Shown: in pieces, positions 1 through 5,953 of the stretch
Layout of the letters: each line of letters begins with the position of its first letter
Position numbering within the stretch: position 1 is the stretch's first letter
The notes under the pieces: model-generated
What the model was told of the DNA's origin: nothing
The model's database searches: none
The model's input: the letters and a program-made list of their open reading frames with translations, nothing else
Position numbers and translations under genes: made by a program
From: Thermocladium sp049965935
GTDB lineage: Archaea; Thermoproteota; Thermoprotei; Thermoproteales; Thermocladiaceae
NCBI GenBank assembly: GCA_049965935.1
Contig: JBMFVP010000018.1
Span: 1 to 28,302 of the forward strand
Direction of reading: 5' to 3'
Length of the DNA: 28,302 nt

Positions 1-426
1 GAGGAACAAATGGCAGGCTTTTATCCAAGCGATGAGGAATGGTTCAAAAGCGTCGGCAACAAGTCAATCAAGTCCTATCAAGAGATGGGAATGGACATAA
101 AGAGAGACATGGGCACTGATGATCCGGTGCAGGTAGGGAAGACAGTCAAACAATGGCTAGTGAAGTACATGGTGGAAACGCCAATAGTTCTAATAGTGGT
201 CGAGGGGAATCATGCCATAGACACAGTGAGAAAACTGGTGGGGCATACGCTTCCCTACATGGCGGCGCCTGGCACAATAAGGGGTGACTACTCAACTGAT
301 AGTCCGGATCTAGCAAATAAGGAGAAGCGGGCAATCCGTAACTTGGTACATGCAAGTGATGGTCCTGAGTCCGCTGCACGTGAGATACATTATTGGTTCG
401 GCGACAAGGAGTTATATGATTGGTGA
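1..426 (+). CDS. ndk: Nucleoside diphosphate kinase, C-terminal part (5' end outside window)
   Basis: Transfers the gamma phosphate between nucleoside triphosphates and diphosphates through a phosphohistidine, in the cytoplasm. The frame is open to the left edge (E-E-Q precedes the first Met at base 10), so the N-terminal strand and the usual K-P-D-G region lie outside the window. Visible are the nucleotide-binding stretch GHTLPYMAAPGTIRGDY and the active-site segment NLVHASDGPESA, with the catalytic His at about residue 114 counted from base 10. Residues 7-53 (SDEEW to LVKYM) are longer than the matching part of the usual bacterial enzyme and resemble the insert known from Thermoproteales enzymes such as that of Pyrobaculum. 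The identification is secure; the true start cannot be seen. Confidence 0.95.
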   Translation, partial: EEQMAGFYPSDEEWFKSVGNKSIKSYQEMGMDIKRDMGTDDPVQVGKTVKQWLVKYMVETPIVLIVVEGNHAIDTVRKLVGHTLPYMAAPGTIRGDYSTDSPDLANKEKRAIRNLVHASDGPESAAREIHYWFGDKELYDW

Positions 427-455
427 AAAATAGTCGCAAGGAATAAATTGATGCC

Positions 456-599
456 CTGAAGATAGCTCCAAAGAAATCGGCGGTCGTTGTCTCCAGGACG
501 GAATTGGGTTCTTTATTGACTTCTTTGCAAGGCAAGTATGGATTCACGGAAGTTAGTTTGCCCGTAAAGATTAAAAAGCGGATTAATGTCTATACATAG
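456..599 (+). CDS. Possible small basic ORF (47 residues) with a CTG start
   Basis: Between ndk and the next gene lies an open frame running from a stop at 444 to TAG at 597-599. It encodes a lysine-rich peptide beginning KIAPKKSAVVVSRTELGSLL and ending KIKKRINVYT. Codon choice resembles the neighbouring genes. There is no ATG, GTG or TTG at the expected place; CTG at 456 is the only plausible start, and an out-of-frame ATG at 451 stops at once, so a frameshifted or decayed gene is also possible. I do not recognise the family. It may equally be an untranslated spacer. Confidence 0.25.
   Translation: MKIAPKKSAVVVSRTELGSLLTSLQGKYGFTEVSLPVKIKKRINVYT
571..578 (+). promoter_or_regulatory. TATA box for the 603 gene
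   Basis: TTAAAAAG is centred about 28 bases before the ATG at 603. This fits a leaderless archaeal transcript covering the 603 and 1213 genes. Confidence 0.5.
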
Positions 600-602
600 G
601 TA

Positions 603-1208
603 ATGAGAGGAGATATAAATGAGGAGTGCGACGATGTGGAGCAACGCCTTCGTTATTTCCTACTAACCAGATTATCGGATATGGGCTTCCCACACGATGA
701 GGTACGCATACTATCGGACTTCGTTTATCAAGACTTAGTTAATTATATAAGTAAAGGCAGCGGAAAAAAGGATGCTATCTGTAGGGCAGTTAATGGCTCA
801 TTATCATCATGGCTCCCCGAGTGGCTTGATTATTGGCTTCTCAAGTGGCGTCAAAGAGTTAAGTTGAACTTTGGATCAATAAATGAGGAGGGATCACTGG
901 ATCCTGATACGCAGCGGGCGGTGAATATGATTGGAAAGAGGTACATGAATAAATTGAATAAGATGGCCATGATAGGATTAATGGAAGAGGGAGAAATATG
1001 CGGAACAAGCGTTGTGTCTGACTACGTTGCTAAATCGATTGTGCAGGAATTAGTGGCGGAGGGCGGCGTGAAGAATGCAGTGGACACAATAAAGAGGGAT
1101 CCAGCAATAGTTAAGAGAATGATAATAAGCAAGATAGCTGAACTAAGGGCAACCGATAAACCCCTCGTGATTGTTAACCTACAATTGTCCCAGGGAAATG
1201 GGCAGTGA
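603..1208 (+). CDS. Uncharacterised crenarchaeal protein (201 aa), partner of radical SAM gene
   Basis: I do not recognise a characterised family. The protein is soluble and mostly helical, with no transmembrane segment or signal peptide. It has an acidic N-terminus (DINEECDDVEQRL), a tryptophan-rich middle (SSWLPEWLDYWLLKWRQRVK, about residues 68-87) and a C-terminal region of alternating charged helices (KRMIISKIAELRATDKPL). Only two to three cysteines are scattered, so no metal site is evident. It stops 4 bases before the radical SAM gene at 1213, which argues for one operon and a role with that enzyme, perhaps as accessory or substrate-binding protein; that role is inference. The ATG at 603 sits at the expected leaderless distance from a TATA box. 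Confidence 0.75.
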   Translation: MRGDINEECDDVEQRLRYFLLTRLSDMGFPHDEVRILSDFVYQDLVNYISKGSGKKDAICRAVNGSLSSWLPEWLDYWLLKWRQRVKLNFGSINEEGSLDPDTQRAVNMIGKRYMNKLNKMAMIGLMEEGEICGTSVVSDYVAKSIVQELVAEGGVKNAVDTIKRDPAIVKRMIISKIAELRATDKPLVIVNLQLSQGNGQ

Positions 1209-1212
1209 GTAA

Positions 1213-2697
1213 ATGAGAATTGCAGTGGCCTATCCATCCTCTCCATCCATTGCACAGTTATCCACTTCATACAAGTACATAAAGGCCACTCTTGAGAATG
1301 AAGGCTTCCTAGTGGATGGAGTCTCAATGAATGGAATACCGCCAAGAGGCGAGAAAACCAATATTCCCCTTAATTCATTTGATTACATAATATTCACTAT
1401 ACATTATGAACTCGACTATATAAACATGGTTAAGATGCTGGCGTACTCAAAGATACCAGTATCATCAAGTAAGCGAGGAGGCTTCCCCACAGTAATAATC
1501 GGTGGACCGCCAGTTCTAGCTAATCCAGAACCAATAGCAAGCTTCGTCGATGTAGTTGCGTTGGGGGACCTTGAGGAATTGATGCCTAGGCTAATTAATG
1601 GGTTAACGGGCAAATTAGAGGGATTCGAGGAGTTGGGCGGCTTCTATGTGCCCTCGCTCGGCAAGCATGAGGTTCGCAAAGTATATATTGACCATATAGA
1701 GCATTCCCCGCTTTCCATCATTAAGGTAGATGGTTCCCTCTTTGGCAGTGATGCATTGGTTGAGGTAATGCGTGGTTGTCCTCATCATTGTTTATTCTGC
1801 ATGGAGAGCTATATCAATATGCCGGTGAGGCTTGGTAATTTGTCGTCCCTATCAAATAGAATAAAGGAGAGTGGCTTGAAGCGCATTGCTTTGGTTGGTT
1901 TGTCGGTGGGTGATCACCCAGGAATACGGCAATTCATTAATGGATTAGTGGAGACAGGAATCTCGCTCAGTTTCCCCTCGCTTAGGGTGGATACGCTTGA
2001 TTGTGATCTCATTAGGAGCATCATTAGGTCAGGTCAACGCACGCTAACCATTGCTCCAGAATCATCTTTCCGCCTTAGGCGAATACTTGGCAAGGATTTC
2101 TCAAGCGAGGAACTAATCGAGAAGGCTCGGTGCGCATTTGATAATGGCATTAATAGGATTAAGATGTACTATATGGTTGGCCTGCCGGGGGAGCAGTACG
2201 AGGATTTGCGGCAGATAAAGCTAGAGTTAATCGATGTATCTAGGCTTGGGTCCACATATGTTTCAGTGAATCCCTGGATACCGAAGCCGCATACTCCACT
2301 TCAATGGTTCTCCATGATAGGCATCAATGAATTAAAGAAGAGAATACGCCTAGTAACTCAGGATGTACGTGAATATTCATTTTATGATCCAATCCATGCA
2401 ACAGTGCAGGCGCTTCTATCCTTGGGCGATAGGGACGTGGCTGCCTTCATACTTGATGCAGCTAGAATAAGTAAGGACCACCTAGATAAGGGCGATTATA
2501 GGAGATTACTTGCTAGTCACCCTGATCTGCTTGATAAATATGTATATGCGCATCGCAGGCCTGGGGATGTATTGCCGTGGAGCCATATTAAGATCAATAA
2601 TGAGAAGATGCTTGAATCACTATATTGGAGCTTCATTAATGAGCTGGAGCCAACTGTTGGCGGCAGTAATGCATCGGCATCGATGGCCGGATCATGA
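1213..2697 (+). CDS. B12-binding-type radical SAM protein
   Basis: An enzyme expected to cleave S-adenosylmethionine with a [4Fe-4S] cluster and carry out radical chemistry on an unknown substrate. Residues 1-130 look like a Rossmann-type cobalamin-binding region, with the strand-glycine segment FPTVIIGGPPVLANPEP near 91-107 and VVALGDLEE near 114-122, as in B12-dependent radical SAM proteins. The SAM core follows, with the cluster motif RGCPHHCLFC (Cys189, Cys193, Cys196, C-x3-C-x2-C) and the later core strand MYYMVGLPGE, typical of the Elp3/MiaB superfamily. The remaining 160 residues are a family-specific C-terminal domain with no TRAM domain visible. Second gene of a two-gene unit with the 603 protein. 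The superfamily is certain; the substrate is unknown, and methylthiotransferase or P-methyltransferase-like roles are only analogies. Confidence 0.88.
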   Translation: MRIAVAYPSSPSIAQLSTSYKYIKATLENEGFLVDGVSMNGIPPRGEKTNIPLNSFDYIIFTIHYELDYINMVKMLAYSKIPVSSSKRGGFPTVIIGGPPVLANPEPIASFVDVVALGDLEELMPRLINGLTGKLEGFEELGGFYVPSLGKHEVRKVYIDHIEHSPLSIIKVDGSLFGSDALVEVMRGCPHHCLFCMESYINMPVRLGNLSSLSNRIKESGLKRIALVGLSVGDHPGIRQFINGLVETGISLSFPSLRVDTLDCDLIRSIIRSGQRTLTIAPESSFRLRRILGKDFSSEELIEKARCAFDNGINRIKMYYMVGLPGEQYEDLRQIKLELIDVSRLGSTYVSVNPWIPKPHTPLQWFSMIGINELKKRIRLVTQDVREYSFYDPIHATVQALLSLGDRDVAAFILDAARISKDHLDKGDYRRLLASHPDLLDKYVYAHRRPGDVLPWSHIKINNEKMLESLYWSFINELEPTVGGSNASASMAGS

Positions 2698-2721
2698 TTC
2701 CCCGATGTTGTTTCTATTTTT

Positions 2722-2982
2722 CTATGATTTCTGCACCGTTATTTTCCAGTACTTATCCTCCTTTACGTTGCTGATTACTTTATGTCCATTCTTTTCGGCT
2801 ACGCTGGGCACGGTGCTGCAGGAGGCTGGATTATCTATTAGAATATCTATAATAGCGCCCTTCTCGACCTTTTGCAATGCCTTAACTGTATATATTTGGG
2901 GATAGGGGCATATGAGACCCCGTAGATCCAGCATATATCTCTCTCCCTTCTTGATTAATTGCTGCTCCATGTATGGCCTCAT
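2722..2982 (-). CDS. TusA/SirA-family sulfur carrier protein
   Basis: Small TusA-fold protein of 86 residues. The core begins at residue 18 with LDLRGLICPYPQIYTVKAL, carrying the family C-P-x-P motif with the catalytic Cys at about residue 25, followed by the strand-helix pattern (AIIDILIDNPAS, then AEKNGHKV) of the compact alpha/beta fold. Bacterial TusA passes persulfide sulfur to tRNA-thiolation enzymes; archaeal relatives also act in sulfur oxidation and trafficking. Which applies here is not shown by the neighbours, because no dsrE, hdr or tus genes are close. The ATG at 2982 gives a 17-residue lead; Met18 is an alternative start. GCATTTTATGC (minus strand, 3013-3023) is a weak TATA candidate. 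It is convergent with the radical SAM gene. Confidence 0.85.
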   Translation of the reverse strand: MRPYMEQQLIKKGERYMLDLRGLICPYPQIYTVKALQKVEKGAIIDILIDNPASCSTVPSVAEKNGHKVISNVKEDKYWKITVQKS

Positions 2983-3067
2983 TAATTGATGAAAATAGGT
3001 GCGTCGATTACTGCATAAAATGCATTTCTATCGATTTCTCTATTTCTTTTATTGTCGAACGGCAATG

Positions 3068-3082
3068 CTTAAAAAATATAAG
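3068..3082 (+). promoter_or_regulatory. TATA box of the sdhBCD operon
   Basis: CTTAAAAAATATAAG ends 14 bases before the sdhB ATG, with its centre about 24 bases upstream. It is among the strongest TATA-like elements in the window and fits a leaderless mRNA. Confidence 0.6.
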
Positions 3083-3096
3083 TATGTGTTTCTCAA

Positions 3097-3888
3097 ATGG
3101 CATCCGCATCCTCATCTGAAGCGAGCGTGGAAACGATTAAGATAAAGTTGCCCGAGATAAAGTTGGAGAAGAAGGAGGTCATCTTCAAGATTAGGAGATA
3201 TGATCCTGAGAAGGATAGTTTCTATTGGAAGGAGTACAAGTTAACTATAACAAATAGAACCACTATTCTCGATGCATTGCTCAGGATTAAGGAGACCCAG
3301 GACCCTACATTAGCAGTTAGGTATAGTTGTAGGATGGGCATATGCGGTTCATGTGGCATGGTTATAAACGGTACTCCCCGGCTTGCTTGTGAAACGAAGC
3401 CATATGACTTAGGCACAAGCATTATAACTGTGGAGCCATTGAGTAATGTGCCCCCCGTTAAAGATGTTGTTACGGATTTCGACAAGTTCTTCAGCAATCA
3501 TAAGTCTGTATCGCCATGGCTTATACGCAAGGATGAGAAAGAACAATTCGAGGACTTGAAGGAGTATTATCCACAAACCGAGGAAGAGCTTGATAATTAC
3601 CTACAGTTCTCCTACTGCATTAAATGCGGCCTATGTTACAGCGCATGCCCCCTTGTGTTCCTTAACAAGGAGTACCTGGGGCCCCAGGCCTTGGCCCAGG
3701 CATATAGGTGGAGCGCTGATTCTAGGGATCAAGGTGCCGAGTTGAGGTTGAAGCTCGTTGACACTGATAACGGCGTATGGAGCTGCAATTACTCCGGCAC
3801 CTGTAGTAAGGTGTGCCCTAAGGACGTTGATCCAGCCCTTGCTATAAATATGGTCAAAAAAATGTTATTAACCGGCAGGAAGAGGTGA
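3097..3888 (+). CDS. sdhB: Succinate dehydrogenase iron-sulfur subunit
   Basis: Electron-transfer subunit of succinate:quinone oxidoreductase (complex II, TCA cycle), carrying electrons from the flavoprotein to the membrane quinone. All three clusters can be read: [2Fe-2S] at Cys78, Cys83, Cys86 and Cys98 (C-x4-C-x2-C-x11-C); [4Fe-4S] at C174IKCGLCYSACP; and the third-cluster motif C230-x5-C236-x3-C240-P. At 263 residues it is normal in length, with about 25 extra charged or serine-rich residues at the N-terminus. The three cysteines at 230-240 fit a classical 3Fe-4S site rather than the cysteine-rich type E variant. It begins an operon with sdhC and sdhD; the sdhC ribosome-binding site overlaps its stop codon. 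The flavoprotein gene sdhA is not in the operon. Confidence 0.95.
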   Translation: MASASSSEASVETIKIKLPEIKLEKKEVIFKIRRYDPEKDSFYWKEYKLTITNRTTILDALLRIKETQDPTLAVRYSCRMGICGSCGMVINGTPRLACETKPYDLGTSIITVEPLSNVPPVKDVVTDFDKFFSNHKSVSPWLIRKDEKEQFEDLKEYYPQTEEELDNYLQFSYCIKCGLCYSACPLVFLNKEYLGPQALAQAYRWSADSRDQGAELRLKLVDTDNGVWSCNYSGTCSKVCPKDVDPALAINMVKKMLLTGRKR

Positions 3889-3890
3889 GG
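3882..3890 (+). promoter_or_regulatory. Shine-Dalgarno sequence that decides the sdhC start
   Basis: GAGGTGAGG overlaps the sdhB stop (TGA 3886-3888) and sits 3-5 bases before the ATG at 3894. A GTG within it at 3885 is in frame but is better read as part of the ribosome-binding site. Confidence 0.55.
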
Positions 3891-3893
3891 AAC

Positions 3894-4370
3894 ATGCAGA
3901 AGACCAGGCGTGTTTCTCCTAGGTGGGGGCTCTGGCTTCGTGGATTAGATGAGTGGTTAGTCATTTTCCAAAAAGTAAGCGGATTAGCATTGGCCCTATA
4001 CCTGATAGGCCACGTCCTAGCGGTCTCGACGGCCCTGGGCTTTGGCCATAACTTAACGCAGCAACAGTGGAATGCAATAATATTTGGTGTACTCGAAAAA
4101 CCACACATAGGAGTCGTGTCGGTGGGAGCCCTGCTCGAGTACTTAATAGGAGTATTGCTTGTCATTCATGGAGCAAACGGGTTTAGATTAATACTAATGC
4201 AGTGGTTTGGGATTGGTTTACCTAAGCCATCTAGGCACACATTCCCTCGTGCAACGCCGTCTCCAAATGCCACAGCCCAGAGAGTATACAAGTACTCGGT
4301 TGCCATAATAACGATAATATTCATAATACTCGCTACATATGATGTATTCGGTGCATTATTGGGGTGGTGA
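3894..4370 (+). CDS. sdhC: Succinate dehydrogenase membrane anchor subunit (cytochrome b type)
   Basis: Membrane anchor of complex II. From the ATG at 3894 the protein has 158 residues. Three hydrophobic segments are visible: ISGLALALYLIGHVLAV-like segment (about residues 25-43), the VSVGALLEYLIGVLLVIHGA region (about 74-93) and a C-terminal segment (SVAIITIIFIILATYDVFGA). Histidines in LIGHVLA and VIHGANGFRLIL are the likely haem b ligands or quinone-site residues, as in the sdhC/frdC superfamily. The GTG at 3885 would add three residues but lies in the Shine-Dalgarno sequence. It is followed 3 bases later by sdhD. Confidence 0.85.
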   Translation: MQKTRRVSPRWGLWLRGLDEWLVIFQKVSGLALALYLIGHVLAVSTALGFGHNLTQQQWNAIIFGVLEKPHIGVVSVGALLEYLIGVLLVIHGANGFRLILMQWFGIGLPKPSRHTFPRATPSPNATAQRVYKYSVAIITIIFIILATYDVFGALLGW

Positions 4371-4373
4371 TGA

Positions 4374-4715
4374 ATGGTGGCCAAATCTACACTGATGAAG
4401 TGGCATTACATCACTGGACTAATAATGATAGTAGTGGTTGGGATCCACATAGCATATAGGTGGCCTAGTTATGATGCATCAGTAAGTTGGCCCGCTGTGC
4501 AAAGCCAAATAAGCATGGCTTGGTACGACATAGTTCTATTGATAATAGTATACGCTGCCTCGTATCATGCCATGAATGGACTCCGCACAATAATGCTTGA
4601 GCTATTCCATGGAGGCAAGGCATTCACCACATTTGTTGATATATTGGTCATAGCGCTGGGACTACTTGTAGTAGTGGTTGGCACATACACAATAATTAGC
4701 CTCATTCCTCTCTAA
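4374..4715 (+). CDS. sdhD: Succinate dehydrogenase second membrane anchor subunit
   Basis: 113 residues with three predicted transmembrane helices: ITGLIMIVVVGIHIAYRW (about 13-30), WYDIVLLIIVYAASYHAMNG (about 50-69) and DILVIALGLLVVVVGTYTII (about 88-107). The YHAMNGLRTIMLE segment after helix 2 mirrors the HGANGFRLILMQW segment of the preceding subunit; such H-x-x-N-G-x-R signatures are shared by small anchors of the SdhC/D superfamily, and His20 and His65 are possible haem ligands. The GGTGGTGA ahead of the start is a likely ribosome-binding site. Last gene of the sdh operon; convergent with the CBS-HPF gene 57 bases on. Assignment rests on operon position and topology. Confidence 0.8.
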   Translation: MVAKSTLMKWHYITGLIMIVVVGIHIAYRWPSYDASVSWPAVQSQISMAWYDIVLLIIVYAASYHAMNGLRTIMLELFHGGKAFTTFVDILVIALGLLVVVVGTYTIISLIPL

Positions 4716-4772
4716 TCCTTTGGTGCATGGTTCCGAAATAAATATGGGTTTCCTACGGTTTTAATGGGCATT

Positions 4773-5906
4773 CTAGGATTGTTCCCTTTTCTCTTCCTTT
4801 CTCTTTATTGTTCTCATTTTATCTAATGTGCGCTCAACTCTCTTTAGGAGGATATCCATAGCATCCTTCACTGCCTCCACCGCGTCCCAGCTCTGTGTCG
4901 TTGCCACGTAGTTATCAAGTGGATCCTTAAGCCGCGCGATTACTTCATACCTAGTTCTCTTATCATTGTTCCCAGGCGCTTTAGCTCTTATATCTATTTT
5001 AAAGTCAATTATATCAGTTATCTTCGCTATCTTCTCCAAGTGATTATTCACAGCAGTCTCTATTATTTGCCTTAAGTGATTATCCTGTATATCGCTTATT
5101 CTAGCGGTTATTGGAATGGATACTTTACTTGACTCCACGTATACCCTCAATACGTCGCTTCCAGTTAACACGCCGATAACGGAGTCACCTCTCGTAACTA
5201 TTAAGCCATCATGCTTATTCAGTTTCTCTATCGCATCAACGAGTTGTTTCGATGCATCTATGGTAATGGCCTCTCCCATTACTGAGGATACTGGAGATGC
5301 AACTATTTTCTCCTCTTCCCCGGCTAAGTCCCCGCGTCTTGGTCTTCTAGCCGCTGTAACATAGAATATTTTCTCAACTAGGTCAGTTAGCGTGACCACG
5401 CCAGCCAGTCTTCCTCCATCCATGACCGGTAATAGGCTTATGCCGTGCTTAATCATTAACCACCTGGCCGTGGCGATGTTTTCATCCTTATTGATGGTTA
5501 TGGGCGGAAACGACATTGCTTTCTCGACGCTTATTTTGGGCAGGGAATTAATTATCGAGTTAATTACATCAATTCGATTGATTATGCCAACCAAGTTATT
5601 CCTTTCGTCAATCACCGGAATCTCCCTGGCCCTTGTTTCATGAAGCTTTATGATTAGTTTATCTAGGCTCGATGTTTCAATTATAGAGAATGGCCTCATC
5701 ATTGCCGTGGCCACCTTCGAATTTATGGGCACCCTCCTGCGCAGCAAATCCCTATAACTCAATACGCCCACTAATTTATTGTTTTCATTAATAACAGGAA
5801 CTATAAAGATCCTTTCACTCTTCATGTTGCTAATTATGGAGGAGAGCCTATCATTAAGCTTAGCAACCACCTTAGGCTTCCTCATTAAGTCATGCACAGA
5901 AGACAT
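4773..5906 (-). CDS. Four-CBS-domain protein with HPF/RaiA-like C-terminal domain
   Basis: 377 residues. Four CBS repeats lie at about 1-56, 65-118, 124-180 and 205-258, each with the strand-helix pattern and a V/I-x-G-V/I-x-T/S/N-x-x-D-V/L signature (LVGVLSYRDLL, LVGIINRIDVI, LAGVVTLTDLV, VIGVLTGSDVL). Such pairs bind adenine nucleotides and act as energy sensors. Residues 264-366 resemble the small beta-alpha-beta-beta-beta-alpha domain of ribosome hibernation factors (HPF/RaiA, S30AE): an N-terminal ITARISDI strand, the RTRYEVIARL strand, then a long helix beginning WDAVEAVKDAMDILLKRVER and a lysine-rich tail. I infer a nucleotide-controlled ribosome-associated protein, possibly related to archaeal ribosome dimerisation or dormancy factors. 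A mirrored TATA-like TTTAAATTTTAAA at 5931-5943 lies at leaderless distance. Confidence 0.8.
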   Translation of the reverse strand: MSSVHDLMRKPKVVAKLNDRLSSIISNMKSERIFIVPVINENNKLVGVLSYRDLLRRRVPINSKVATAMMRPFSIIETSSLDKLIIKLHETRAREIPVIDERNNLVGIINRIDVINSIINSLPKISVEKAMSFPPITINKDENIATARWLMIKHGISLLPVMDGGRLAGVVTLTDLVEKIFYVTAARRPRRGDLAGEEEKIVASPVSSVMGEAITIDASKQLVDAIEKLNKHDGLIVTRGDSVIGVLTGSDVLRVYVESSKVSIPITARISDIQDNHLRQIIETAVNNHLEKIAKITDIIDFKIDIRAKAPGNNDKRTRYEVIARLKDPLDNYVATTQSWDAVEAVKDAMDILLKRVERTLDKMRTIKRKEEKREQS

Positions 5907-5930
5907 AATATCATTATCGTTTCAAGCCTA

Positions 5931-5943
5931 TTTAAATTTTAAA
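5931..5943 (-). promoter_or_regulatory. TATA region of the CBS-HPF gene
   Basis: TTTAAATTTTAAA centred about 30 bases upstream of the minus-strand ATG at 5906. Confidence 0.5.
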
Positions 5944-5953
5944 CCGGGCTACT

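Noticed and set aside
146..547. Long minus-strand open frame under ndk
   Set aside because: It is the complement of a clear ndk reading frame; Pro/Leu/His-rich composition is typical of a shadow frame.
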